NCBI RefSeq assembly: GCF_022513565.1 | Contig: NZ_JAKWBE010000008.1 | Coordinates: 186,001 to 250,000 of the forward strand | Reading direction: 5' to 3' | DNA length: 64,000 nt | Source of the DNA: Streptomyces gilvus | GTDB lineage: Bacteria; Actinomycetota; Actinomycetes; Streptomycetales; Streptomycetaceae | Shown here: positions 32,076 through 40,501 of the stretch, in pieces | Numbering within the stretch: position 1 is the first letter of the stretch | Layout of the letters: every line of letters begins with the position of its first letter | Notes under the pieces: generated by a model | Told to the model about the DNA's origin: nothing | Databases searched by the model: none | The model's input: only the letters and a program-made list of their open reading frames with translations | Made by a program: the position numbers and the translations under genes

Positions 32076-32630
32076 ATGGACAGCCATGGGGAGTACGAAG
32101 AGCAGGTCGTGTTGGCGGTGGTGGACACCGGCATCGGTCCGCTGCTGCTCGCCGCGACCCGCGAGGGCCTGGTCAACGTCGTGTTCCATGCCATGGACGC
32201 GGTCCGCGTGAAGGCGTTGGAGCGGCTCGCGTCGCGGCTGGGCCGCGAGCCGGTCGAGGCACCGGACTCACCCTGGCTGGCCGAGCCGATACGGCAGGTC
32301 CAGGCGTACTTCGCAGGCGAGCGGCGCGACTTCGAGCTGCCGTTGGACTGGTCGCTGATCTCCGGGTTCAACCGTCAGGTGCTGCGCGAGCTGGCGTCCG
32401 GGGTGCCGTACGGGGCGGTGGTGGGCTACGGCGACCTGGCCGGGCGGGTGGGACAGCCCGGGGCGGCACAGGCGGTGGGCGTGGCGATGGGATCCAATCC
32501 GCTGCCGGTCGTGGTGCCCTGCCATCGGGTGGTCGAGAGCGACGGCGGTATCGGCGGGTTCGGGGGCGGTCTGGAGACCAAGCGGAAGCTGCTGGCCCTG
32601 GAGGGAGTGCTGCCCGAGCCGCTGTTCTGA
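32076..32630 (+). CDS. ogt: Methylated-DNA--protein-cysteine methyltransferase
   Basis: The 184-residue protein removes methyl groups from O6-methylguanine by transfer to its own Cys. The active site PVVVPCHRVV has Cys149, the DNA-binding helix includes YGDLAGRVGQPGAAQAVGVA with the Arg finger, and the C-terminus has GGIGGFGGGLETKRKLLALE. It lacks an Ada-type regulatory domain. The mRNA is probably leaderless from a damage-type promoter. A suicide alkyl-transferase in the same regulon as uvrABC fits the stress theme of the window. Confidence 0.95.
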   Translation: MDSHGEYEEQVVLAVVDTGIGPLLLAATREGLVNVVFHAMDAVRVKALERLASRLGREPVEAPDSPWLAEPIRQVQAYFAGERRDFELPLDWSLISGFNRQVLRELASGVPYGAVVGYGDLAGRVGQPGAAQAVGVAMGSNPLPVVVPCHRVVESDGGIGGFGGGLETKRKLLALEGVLPEPLF

Positions 32631-32677
32631 CGTCGTCCCTGGTGGCGGCGACGCGCGCGTGAGCGCCCCTGTGGCTG

Positions 32678-33106
32678 TCAGTCGTAGTGCCGGGCCTCCA
32701 GGACGTTGCCGTCCGGGTCGCGGAAGTAGAAGCTGCGCCGGGCGTTCCCGCGTGCGCCGAAGGAGTCGTACGAGAACTCGGAGACGGGGACGGTGCGCTC
32801 CTCCAGACGGCTGCGGAGGGTGTCGAAGTCGTCGCCGGGCAGTGCTATGCAGACGTGGTTGACCGGGTGGCCCGCGCTGTCGGCGGCGCCGGGGAGCATC
32901 TTCATGTCCGGCGCGATGGAATGGGGCATGAGGTCGAGGATGGTCTCGTCGTTCAGCCGTACGGAGGGAAAGGAGACCTTCCCCTCGGTGAACTCGGTGA
33001 CCCGCAGCGGCCGGAGTCCGACCGTCTTCTCGTAGAAGTCGGCCGAGGCGACCGGGTCGCGCACCCACAGGACGACGTGGTCGAGACGTGTCGTGTTGTC
33101 GGTCAT
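32678..33106 (-). CDS. VOC-superfamily (glyoxalase/dioxygenase-like) protein
   Basis: The 142-residue protein has the paired beta-alpha-beta-beta-beta modules of the vicinal-oxygen-chelate fold: LDHVVLWVRDPVASADFYEK, VNHVCIALPGDDFDTL and a closing RSFYFRDPDGNVLEARHYD. Metal ligands are the opening His, the middle His and the C-terminal Glu. Such proteins open ring substrates, isomerise or bind antibiotics; the substrate here is unknown. Confidence 0.85.
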   Translation of the reverse strand: MTDNTTRLDHVVLWVRDPVASADFYEKTVGLRPLRVTEFTEGKVSFPSVRLNDETILDLMPHSIAPDMKMLPGAADSAGHPVNHVCIALPGDDFDTLRSRLEERTVPVSEFSYDSFGARGNARRSFYFRDPDGNVLEARHYD

Positions 33107-33206
33107 GCACCCCAAGGCTGGTGTCGTCCACCACAGGCCGCAAGGGTTTGACCGGGCACACTTCCCGCCAGAGATGAGGGAGGACCGAACGACAGGAGGC
33201 AGGCGC

Positions 33207-34115
33207 GTGGTGCTCAGGGTGTCGGAGGAAGTACGCGAGGCGATCGACGCGCGTCGACCCGTGGTGGCTCTCGAGTCCACGATCATCGCGCACGGGCTGC
33301 CGCGCCCGCGCAACCTGCAGGTCGCGCTGGAGCTGGAGGAGGTCGTACGACGGGAGGGCGCCGTTCCCGCGACGATCGCGGTGCTGGACGGGCGGCCTCA
33401 TGTGGGGCTGGACAAGGAGCAGTTGGAGCGGGTCGCCAACGAGGACGGGATCCGCAAGCTGGGCCACCGCGACCTGCCGCTCGCGGCGGCGTCGGGTGCG
33501 AGCGGGGCGACCACGGTGTCCGCGACGGCGCTGCTGGCGGCGCTGGCGGGCGTGCGGGTGTTCGCGACGGGCGGACTCGGCGGGGTGCACCGGGAGTGGA
33601 CCGTCACTCAGGACGAGTCGGCCGACCTGGGGTTGCTGGCCCGGACGCGGATCACGGTGGTGTGCGCGGGCGTGAAGTCGATCCTGGACGTGCCGGCGAC
33701 GCTGCAACGGCTTGAGACGCTCGGGATCGCCGTGGCCGGATACAGCACGGACCGCTTCCCCGGCTTCTACTTGTCGGACTCGGGACACCCCGTGGACTGG
33801 ACCCTGGACAGCCCCGCGCAGGTCGCCGACGTCATGCGGGCGCAGGACTCCCTCGACGGACCCGGGTCGGCGCTGATCGTCGCCAACCCCGTGCCCCCGG
33901 AGGAACAGCTGGATCCCGAGTTGCACGCGCGTGTGCTCGCCGACGCGCTGCACGCGTGCGAGGCGGGGGGTGTCACCGGGCAGGCCGTCACGCCGTTCCT
34001 GCTGGACTACCTGGTACGGCACACCGACGGGGCCTCGCTGACCGCGAACCTCGCGGCGGTGCGCGGAAACGTACGGCTGGCGGCGCGGATCGCGGCGGCC
34101 TGGGCAGCGGCGTGA
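33207..34115 (+). CDS. psuG: Pseudouridine-5'-phosphate glycosidase
   Basis: The 302-residue protein matches PsuG: VVALESTIIAHGLPRPRNL near the start, GVRVFATGGLGGVHR, ESADLGLLARTRITVVCAG and VKSILDVPATLQRLET with the catalytic Lys. It splits pseudouridine 5'-phosphate into uracil and ribose 5-phosphate. The GTG at 33207 follows GGAGG seven bases upstream. It overlaps the downstream kinase by GTGA, so the two form a pseudouridine-degradation operon. Confidence 0.93.
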   Translation: MVLRVSEEVREAIDARRPVVALESTIIAHGLPRPRNLQVALELEEVVRREGAVPATIAVLDGRPHVGLDKEQLERVANEDGIRKLGHRDLPLAAASGASGATTVSATALLAALAGVRVFATGGLGGVHREWTVTQDESADLGLLARTRITVVCAGVKSILDVPATLQRLETLGIAVAGYSTDRFPGFYLSDSGHPVDWTLDSPAQVADVMRAQDSLDGPGSALIVANPVPPEEQLDPELHARVLADALHACEAGGVTGQAVTPFLLDYLVRHTDGASLTANLAAVRGNVRLAARIAAAWAAA

Positions 34116-35065
34116 CGACGGAGCCGGGCGGCGCGGGCGGGGGAGCGGGCTCGCTCGGTTCGCGGACCGGTGCGCTGCTGGTCGTCGGGGACGTGATCAC
34201 GGACGTGGTCGCCCGCCACCGGGGACCGCTGGCGGCGGGAACCGACACGGCCGCCGTGATCCGCACGCTGCCGGGAGGCGCGGGTGCCAACGTGGCGTGC
34301 TGGGCGGCCCATCGGGGCTGTCCGGAGGTACGGCTGCTCGGACGGGTGGGAGCGGACGCGGCGGACTGGCACGATCGCGCGCTCGCCGCGTGCGGGGTAC
34401 GGCCCCTGCTCGTCGTCGATGCCGAGGCGCCGACCGGGACGGTGATCTGCCTGGTCGACACGGGCGCTTCGGGCGAGCGGGCGTTTCTGACCGACAGCGG
34501 GGCCTCGCTGCGGCTGGAGCCCGGTGACTGGTCGGACGGGCTGCTCGACGGGGTGGCCCGGCTGCACCTCTCGGGGTATCTGCTGTTCTCCGAGCCGAGC
34601 CGCGCGCTGGTGAGGGTGGCGCTGGATTCGGCACGCGCACGTGGGGTGCCGGTGAGTCTGGACCCCGCGTCGGCCGGTTTCCTGCGCGAGCTGGGGGTCG
34701 GCCGATTCCTGGAGCTCGTCGACGGAGTGGATCTGCTGCTGCCCAGCCGGGACGAGGCATGTCTGCTCACGGGGCTGCCCGATCCGGCGGACGCGGCCGC
34801 CAAGCTGAGCCGGCACATCCCACTGGTCGTCGCCAAGCAGGGAGCGGACGGCGCGCTGGTCGCCCGCGCGGGGACGGTGACCGCGGACGTGCCCGCGGTC
34901 CCGGCGGACGCCACGGACACGACGGGCGCCGGCGACGCCTTCACGGGCGCGTTCCTGGCCGCGCTGATCTCGGGCGCCACCCCGGAAACGGCAGCGCGGG
35001 AAGGCTGCCGAGCGGGGGCACTGGCCGTCGAACGGGTGGGAGCGAGACCGCCGGGGCGGGGGTGA
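34112..35065 (+). CDS. PfkB-family kinase, probable pseudouridine kinase
   Basis: The 317-residue protein has both PfkB signatures (TLPGGAGANVACWAAHRG and ADATDTTGAGDAFTGAFLAA with the catalytic Asp). It overlaps psuG by GTGA, so pseudouridine phosphorylation (PsuK) is the natural role: it would make the substrate for PsuG. No nucleoside transporter (PsuT) is next to the pair. The first 15 residues are Gly-rich and probably disordered. Confidence 0.88.
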   Translation: MTTEPGGAGGGAGSLGSRTGALLVVGDVITDVVARHRGPLAAGTDTAAVIRTLPGGAGANVACWAAHRGCPEVRLLGRVGADAADWHDRALAACGVRPLLVVDAEAPTGTVICLVDTGASGERAFLTDSGASLRLEPGDWSDGLLDGVARLHLSGYLLFSEPSRALVRVALDSARARGVPVSLDPASAGFLRELGVGRFLELVDGVDLLLPSRDEACLLTGLPDPADAAAKLSRHIPLVVAKQGADGALVARAGTVTADVPAVPADATDTTGAGDAFTGAFLAALISGATPETAAREGCRAGALAVERVGARPPGRG

Positions 35066-35138
35066 CGGCGAGCGACACAGAGGGGACGGCAACCGCCTGT
35101 CCCTCGGGTGAGACGGCGGGCGGCGCGGACGGGACCGG

Positions 35139-35274
35139 CAACCGCCTGTCCCCAAACTCCTTCACGCGTCCCTCAACCGGCTACCCCTTCCTCCCCCACA
35201 CGTCTTCCCCGACCGGCTGCCCCTTCGTTCCCCACGCGTCCCCCCAACCGCCTACCCCTTCCTCCCCCACGCCG
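35139..35274. repeat. About four degenerate tandem copies of a ~37-bp C-rich unit
   Basis: Units share AACCGGCTACCCCTTCCTCC, or a one- to two-base variant, followed by CCCACGCGTCC. They begin near 35139, 35174, 35211 and 35246. A shorter CAACCGCCTGTCCC copy precedes them near 35092. The last copy runs into the methyltransferase gene and encodes its final residues. The region is C-rich on this strand and lies between convergent genes. Confidence 0.75.
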
Positions 35275-36046
35275 AGATCATCGGAGCCGTCGCCAGGTCC
35301 ATGCCGCCGGCCGCGATGTTGGTCAGATGGCGGTCGATCTCCTCGTCCGTGGCGAGGCCGGCTTCGACGAGCTGGGGGCGGATCTGGCGGACGGTGGCCG
35401 ATTCGAGGGCCGCGCAGGCCGGTGAGGTGAGCGGGAAGTACGCGTCGGCCTCGACACGGCGCAGTCCGGCCTCGCGCAGCAGGCGTGGCAGGCGGCGGCC
35501 GTAGGAGAGATCGGCGCCGCGCTCGGCGAGGAGCTGGCGGAAACCGTGCCGCAGCCGGTTGGCGAGCCGCTGCTCGGGACCGTGTTCGTCGGGGCAGAGC
35601 AGCGGCTGCAGGGCGGGGTCGGCGTCCTCGACGAGGATGCGGCCACCGGGACGCAGGGACTCGACCATCGACCGCAACGCCCGCTCACGGTCGGGGACAT
35701 GGACGAGGACGAGCCGAGCGTGCACCAGGTCGAAGCCCTCCCCCGGCGGTTCCTCGGCGCCCACGTCGTGGACCCGCACCTCCACCGGCGGCCGGCCGGC
35801 GGAGGCGAGCCGGGTGGTGTCGATGTCGGTCGCCACGACCTTTCCCGTCGGACCGACCTTCTTGGCCAGCCAGGACACGACCGAGGTGCCGCCCGCGCCG
35901 ACCTCCCAGCAGCGCCAGCCGGGCCCGATGCCGAATCCTTCCATGTGCCGGAACGTCGTGGGGTCGAAGAGGGTGGCGAAGGCGTCGAAGCGCTCGGCCG
36001 CCTCCGACTGCCGGTTGTCGAGGAGGTACCCGTCGGATCGCGTCAT
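35252..36046 (-). CDS. SAM-dependent methyltransferase (class I)
   Basis: The 264-residue protein has a Rossmann methyltransferase fold: motif I WEVGAGGTSVVSWLA (about residue 47), VVATDIDTTRL, DLVHARLVLVHVPDRERAL, and motif III-like LRPGGRILVEDADP. The substrate is unknown; the overall pattern is like UbiE/Streptomyces small-molecule methylases. The ATG at 36046 opens MTRSDGYLLDN. The stop codon and last few codons lie inside a tandem repeat, so the C-terminus could vary between strains. Confidence 0.88.
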   Translation of the reverse strand: MTRSDGYLLDNRQSEAAERFDAFATLFDPTTFRHMEGFGIGPGWRCWEVGAGGTSVVSWLAKKVGPTGKVVATDIDTTRLASAGRPPVEVRVHDVGAEEPPGEGFDLVHARLVLVHVPDRERALRSMVESLRPGGRILVEDADPALQPLLCPDEHGPEQRLANRLRHGFRQLLAERGADLSYGRRLPRLLREAGLRRVEADAYFPLTSPACAALESATVRQIRPQLVEAGLATDEEIDRHLTNIAAGGMDLATAPMISAWGRKG

Positions 36047-36286
36047 GCCGCGATCATCCCAGTTGCCGGGCTTGTGCGGAGTGGCCGACGCGGTCCCCGG
36101 GACGAGATGACGACCCAACTCGGGCAAAACGCTTTTCCACAGGCGGGAACAAAGCGGAATCTCCTGTTCCCACAGCCTCAACCGCCGCTTACCCGAACCT
36201 GGCAGACTGGCCGCCAAGGCACGGAAAAGCGGCTCGTCGCAGCCACCCGGCGCCGAGTCCGGGGGGATCCACGCAAGGAGATCCAG

Positions 36287-37414
36287 ATGTCCATGGCAGG
36301 GAATCTGCGGAAGGTCACGAGCCTCAGCGGGGTCGGCGGCCTGCGCAAGGTGGCACGGCTGGCCCGTCGGCGCCCACGCGTCGACCTGAGCCACCCGGCC
36401 AGGTCCCCGCTGGGCTCCTCGGTGGTCAACTGCGTGACCTATCGCGACGGCGTACGGGTGCCCGCGAGCGGTGATCTGGTCGACACGGTGCAGCGGGTGC
36501 GCAAGAGCGGACACGGCTTCGTGTGGCTGGGGCTGCACGAGCCGACGGACCAGGAGTTCGCGGGCATCGCGGAGCTCTTCGACCTGCATCCGCTGGCGGT
36601 GGAGGACGCGGTCGAGGCCCATCAGCGCCCGAAGCTGGAGCGGTACGGCGAGACGCTGTTCGCGGTCTTCAAGACGGTCTGCTACGTCGAGCACGAGAAG
36701 CTGACCGCGACCAGCGAGGTGGTGAACACCGGCGAGATCATGGTGTTCGTCGGCGAGGACTTCGTGATCACGGTCCGCCATGGCATGCACGGCTCGCTGG
36801 GTCCGCTGCGCGAGGAGCTGGAGGCGCACCCCCAGCAGCTCGCCAAGGGCCCCGCCGCGGTTCTGCACGCGATCGCCGACCACGTCGTCGACGACTATCT
36901 GAGCGTCACCGACTCGGTCCAGGAGGACATCGACCAGGTCGAGACGGACGTGTTCGCGGAGAACGGCGCACGGGCCGACCCGGGCCGGATCTACCAGATG
37001 AAGCGTGAACTGCTCGAGCTGAAGCGGGCCGTGGTGCCGCTCGCCCGGCCGGTCGAGGATCTCGCGACCCAGCCGATCCGGGTGGTCGACCCGGAGATAC
37101 AGGCCTACTTCAGGGACGTCCTGGACCACCTCATGCGCGCCAAGGAGCAGATCGCCGCCTTCGACGAACTGCTCAACTCGATCCTGCAGGCCCATCTCGC
37201 GCAGGTGACGGTCGCTCAGAACGAGGACATGCGGAAGATCACGGCCTGGGCGGCGGTGATCGCCGTGCCGACCATGGTCTGCGGGGTGTACGGCATGAAC
37301 TTCGATCACATGCCGGAGCTGCACTGGAGGTTCGGCTACCCCCTGGTCATCGGCGTCATATCCGTGGCGTGCCTGGCGCTGTACCGCGGTTTCCGGCGCA
37401 ACGGCTGGCTGTGA
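36287..37414 (+). CDS. corA: CorA-family magnesium transporter
   Basis: The 375-residue protein has a large soluble N-terminal funnel domain, a long stalk helix, and two C-terminal transmembrane helices. The essential YGMNF motif is present at the end of the first helix, near residue 335, in VCGVYGMNFDHMPELHW. CorA pentamers take up Mg2+, Co2+ or Ni2+. AAGGAG lies six bases before the ATG. Upstream, a GGGAACA/TGTTCCC hairpin (36145-36171) with a 13-base loop is the only structure I see in the 240-base leader. Confidence 0.95.
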   Translation: MSMAGNLRKVTSLSGVGGLRKVARLARRRPRVDLSHPARSPLGSSVVNCVTYRDGVRVPASGDLVDTVQRVRKSGHGFVWLGLHEPTDQEFAGIAELFDLHPLAVEDAVEAHQRPKLERYGETLFAVFKTVCYVEHEKLTATSEVVNTGEIMVFVGEDFVITVRHGMHGSLGPLREELEAHPQQLAKGPAAVLHAIADHVVDDYLSVTDSVQEDIDQVETDVFAENGARADPGRIYQMKRELLELKRAVVPLARPVEDLATQPIRVVDPEIQAYFRDVLDHLMRAKEQIAAFDELLNSILQAHLAQVTVAQNEDMRKITAWAAVIAVPTMVCGVYGMNFDHMPELHWRFGYPLVIGVISVACLALYRGFRRNGWL

Positions 37415-37432
37415 CGTCCGGGGCGCGGCCGG

Positions 37433-37861
37433 TCAGTGGGTCATGGTCCTGGCGTAGACGCCGTGGGTGAAGTCGGCGATCTGGTCCTCCGTGAGGTTCC
37501 GGGCCAGGTCGGCCTCGCTGATCATGCCGACCAGCCGCTTGTTCTCGATGACGGGGAGCCGGCGGATCTGGTGGTCCCGCATCTCCCTGAGCACGTCGCC
37601 GATGTCGGCGCTCGCGTCGATCCAGCGCGGGGTGCCGTGGGCCATCTCTCCGGCGGTCACCCTGGCCGGGTCGTGGCCCACGGCCACACAGCCGACGACG
37701 ATGTCGCGGTCGGTGAGGATGCCGCACAGCCGCTCGTTCTCGTCGCTGATGGGCAGGGCCCCGACGTTCAGCTCGCGCATCAGCTGGGCGGCGCGGTCCA
37801 GCGTCTCGTGGGCGGGGATCCACTGGGCGCCACGGTGCATGATGTCTCCGGCGGTGGTCAT
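37433..37861 (-). CDS. Paired CBS-domain protein
   Basis: The 142-residue protein consists of two CBS motifs and little else (AAQLMRELNVGALPISDENE; LREMRDHQIRRLPVIENKRL). Such Bateman modules bind adenosine nucleotides such as AMP or SAM. GGGAGG lies six bases before the ATG. The stop codon faces the CorA gene end to end. Its partner is unknown. Confidence 0.9.
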   Translation of the reverse strand: MTTAGDIMHRGAQWIPAHETLDRAAQLMRELNVGALPISDENERLCGILTDRDIVVGCVAVGHDPARVTAGEMAHGTPRWIDASADIGDVLREMRDHQIRRLPVIENKRLVGMISEADLARNLTEDQIADFTHGVYARTMTH

Positions 37862-38053
37862 GGAGTACCTCCCGGTGCCGGGCGGCCGGCGCGGCACGGG
37901 ACGCACCGCTGAAACCGGCGCCCTACATTCTCGCCGCGCCGGATGCCGGGCGCACCCGGAACCCGGCGGTGGCAGGAGGGCGAACGGGTCCGTGGCACCG
38001 TGGACGGGTGACGGTCAGGCGAATTGGCCCATGCCACCGGGAAAGGGCGACGG

Positions 38054-38467
38054 TCAAGCGGAGAAGCCGATGATCTTCCGCGGCACGACACGGACGATCA
38101 CGCGGACCTCGTCGTCCTTCTCCGCGGGCGGGTCGATGCCGAGGTACCTGTGGGAGAGCACGTACGGGAGGCGTTTGCCCTCGTCGGGGAGGATCTCGGC
38201 GGTGCCGCGGATCTCGACCGAGGTGTAGGGGTCGGCGAGGTCGAAGACCGAGAGGCTGACGCGGGGGTCGCGGCGAAGGTTGCGCACCTTCTGACGGCCG
38301 TCAGTGGAGGAGAAGAGCACGGTGTCGCCCTCGCGTTTGATCCAGACCACCGAGTTCTGCGGGGAGCCGTCGGGGCCGAGGGTGGCGACGGCGGCGAAGT
38401 TCCGGCCGTCGAGGAGGGCGCGGACCGGGGCGGTGAAGGTGACGGGGTCGATCGAGGAGGTCGTCAT
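38054..38467 (-). CDS. PPOX-class F420/FMN split-barrel oxidoreductase
   Basis: The 137-residue protein has the split-barrel pattern with LLDGRNFAAVATLGPDGSPQ, VWIKREGDTVLFSS, KVRNLRRDPRVSLSVFD and EIRGTAEILPDEG. Members of this class bind coenzyme F420 or FMN and reduce small substrates. Cofactor choice is not visible. The ATG at 38467 lies six bases after TAGCCT, so it could be leaderless. Confidence 0.85.
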   Translation of the reverse strand: MTTSSIDPVTFTAPVRALLDGRNFAAVATLGPDGSPQNSVVWIKREGDTVLFSSTDGRQKVRNLRRDPRVSLSVFDLADPYTSVEIRGTAEILPDEGKRLPYVLSHRYLGIDPPAEKDDEVRVIVRVVPRKIIGFSA

Positions 38468-38535
38468 GCGAAGAGGCTAATTACATGCATGCGCATTGAA
38501 GAGTGGATTACGGATCGCGCTTGGGCCTCCGTCGG

Positions 38536-39177
38536 TCAGCCGCTCCATGCCGGATGCCGTGGATCGTCGGCCCGTACCAGGACGTCGGCGGTGCCGGCCG
38601 GGTCGGTCTCGGACTCGTAGCGCTCGTAGGCGGGGAGCGTCCAGTGGTCGGCGTCGGGGGTGCGGCGGCGCAGGGCACCGGGCGAGAGGAGCACGTGGAC
38701 GGTCAGGTCGAAGGGGAACCAGTGCCGCAGCAGGAGGGGGCCGTGCAGCAACAGGAAGCCGCCGGGCGGGAGTTGGACGTAGGAACTGCGGGTGGCGCGG
38801 TCGGTGGCCGGGTCCCACAGATCGGGCAGGACGCGTCCGTCGCCGCCGGGTTCGAGAGGACCGAAGACCTCGCGCCACAGGGCGGCGGTGTCGAACCAGC
38901 CGTCGTAGTAGGCCTCCACGTCCTGATGGCCGTACTCCAGGCGGAGCGAGGCGGGGCGCAGGAAGCCCTGGGTGCCGACGGTGAGCGAGGGGCGACCGCT
39001 TACGCGCAGCGCCTCGGACACGCGCTCGGCGAGGTCTCCGGGGCGGGCCGCGGGGGCGCCGTCGAAGGCGATGCGGGGCCAGGGGCTGCCGTCGGCGGGC
39101 TTCAGGGCGAGCAGACGCTCGGCCAGGAGGTCGCCGAGCCGGTCCCAGGTGATCGCTTCGAGTCGCACAGGGCCCAT
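38536..39177 (-). CDS. Uridine-kinase-like protein lacking the P-loop Lys
   Basis: The 213-residue protein aligns with actinobacterial proteins annotated as uridine kinases, with a small NMP-kinase-like fold (SSYVQLPPGGFLLLHGPLLL, then RTPDADHWTLPAYERY). The expected Walker A GxxxxGK[ST] is degenerate: GAPAARPGD has no Lys and no Ser/Thr. Standard kinase chemistry is therefore doubtful. It is divergent from a DUF2293 gene across a 296-base region full of tandem repeats. Confidence 0.7.
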   Translation of the reverse strand: MGPVRLEAITWDRLGDLLAERLLALKPADGSPWPRIAFDGAPAARPGDLAERVSEALRVSGRPSLTVGTQGFLRPASLRLEYGHQDVEAYYDGWFDTAALWREVFGPLEPGGDGRVLPDLWDPATDRATRSSYVQLPPGGFLLLHGPLLLRHWFPFDLTVHVLLSPGALRRRTPDADHWTLPAYERYESETDPAGTADVLVRADDPRHPAWSG

Positions 39178-39196
39178 GATGCGTCAGGTACCGACC

Positions 39197-39275
39197 GGGA
39201 CGCGTCGCGCCGGTGCGGCGCCACGGCTCGGGACGCGTCGCGCCGGTGCGGCGCCACGGCTCGGGACGCGTCGTC
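39197..39275. repeat. 33-bp tandem repeat, 2.4 copies
   Basis: Units start with GGGACGCGTCGCGCC at 39197 and 39230 (identical over 33 bases) and a partial copy at 39263. The unit boundary is exact. It lies in the shared promoter region between the uridine-kinase-like and DUF2293 genes. Confidence 0.9.
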
Positions 39276-39296
39276 CCGTTCGTGGATACGGAGAAC

Positions 39297-39401
39297 GGGA
39301 CGCCGAGCCGACACCCGGACGCCCGCGGGCCGGGACGCCGAGCCGGCTCCCGGACATCCGCGGGCCGGGACGCCGAGCCGGCTCCCGGACACCCCCGTGC
39401 C
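39297..39401. repeat. 35-bp tandem repeat, three copies
   Basis: Units starting GGGACGCCGAGCCG at 39297, 39332 and 39367 are head-to-tail, almost identical, and spaced exactly 35 bases. They share the GGGACG head with the neighbouring 33-bp family, so both probably arose from one ancestral unit. No spacers separate them. Confidence 0.9.
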
Positions 39402-39473
39402 GGGGAGCGGTGTCGGTGACGGGGTGTCCGGATCGGGGTAGGTCCGGGTCGTGCGACGGGGAAGGGAACAGGT

Positions 39474-40187
39474 ATGGCGCACCTCGCAACTCCTCCGAGC
39501 CGTACCGGACTTCTCGTCATTCAGCCGCTGAGGCGGCGGCAGTGCGGGGAGTGCCATGCGGGGCCGTTGTCGCTGTTGGTGATCGAGGAGGGGGCGCCAC
39601 GGTGTCTGGACTGCGCCGATCTCGGGCATCTGGTGTTCCTGCCGCGCGGTGACACGGCGCTGACGCGGCGGTCGCGGGAGGAGAGCGCCCTGTCGGCGGT
39701 GGTGGTGCGCTTCAACCGGCGCAAGGCGCGGTACGAGCGGCAGGGCGTCCTGGTGGAGGAGGCGGGGCTGGTCCGGGCCGAGGAGCGGTGTCTGGCGGAC
39801 GCGGAGGCGCGGCGGCGGCGCCGGGCACGGGACGCCGGACGGCGGGCCGCGGAGGACGTGCGGTTCGCGGAGGCGTTCGCGGCGGAGATACGGAGGCTGT
39901 TTCCGGGGTGCCCCGAGGAGCGGGCGCGGGAGATCGCGGCGCACGCGTCCGTGCGGGGCAGTGGCCGGGTGGGGCGGAGTGCGGCGGGGCGGGCGTTGTC
40001 GGAGGGGGCGGTGGTGTCGGCGGTCGTGGCGTCGGTGCGGCATGTGGAGACGCCGTACGACCAGTTGCTCATGAGTGGCGTGCCGCGGCACGAGGCTCGG
40101 CGGCGGATCAGGGCGGGGGTGGAGTCGGTGCTGGAGGGATGGCGGGACGAGGGGATGGGGACGGGGACGAGAGTGGACGCGGGGTGA
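39474..40187 (+). CDS. DUF2293-domain protein
   Basis: The 237-residue protein has an N-terminal zinc-like cluster (CGECHAGPL, then CLDCADLGHLVFLP), a basic Arg/Glu-rich helix with coiled-coil character (EARRRRRARDAGRRAAEDV), and the DUF2293 core ending VETPYDQLLMSGVPRHEA. Its function is unknown. GGAAGGGAACAGGT precedes the ATG. The promoter region is filled with tandem repeats. Confidence 0.85.
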   Translation: MAHLATPPSRTGLLVIQPLRRRQCGECHAGPLSLLVIEEGAPRCLDCADLGHLVFLPRGDTALTRRSREESALSAVVVRFNRRKARYERQGVLVEEAGLVRAEERCLADAEARRRRRARDAGRRAAEDVRFAEAFAAEIRRLFPGCPEERAREIAAHASVRGSGRVGRSAAGRALSEGAVVSAVVASVRHVETPYDQLLMSGVPRHEARRRIRAGVESVLEGWRDEGMGTGTRVDAG

Positions 40188-40501
40188 CCTGGCGGGCGAG
40201 GTGTGGGAGGCGGTCGCCGGGCAACGTCTGTGTGCGGTGGGCGGTTTGGCGCCGTGGCGACCGGACAGGGCGGTGGTCGATTCGTGCGGCCTCCGTCGGT
40301 ACCCTGCGCGGCGCGGAACCGGCGGCGCGGACGGGACGCGAGGGGCCCCGATGTTCATGCGTTCGCGTCCTCTCCGGCTCTGGACGTTCGCGTATGTGTC
40401 CGCGTCTCTCGGTCATGGTCACCGGGGACGCGTGGGCATTCACTGGAGGGACAAGCGGTGCCGGGGCTGGGCTCGGCTCGATGCGGGGAGATGACGCTGA
40501 C
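40188..40501. other. Intergenic, no gene seen
   Basis: The 314 bases between the DUF2293 gene and the next membrane protein give no credible reading frame. Several long open frames here lack similarity and start signals. The region is moderately less biased at codon position three. Confidence 0.5.

Noticed and set aside
39197..39401. Repeats considered as a CRISPR array.
   Set aside because: Units are head-to-tail without spacers and no cas genes are near.
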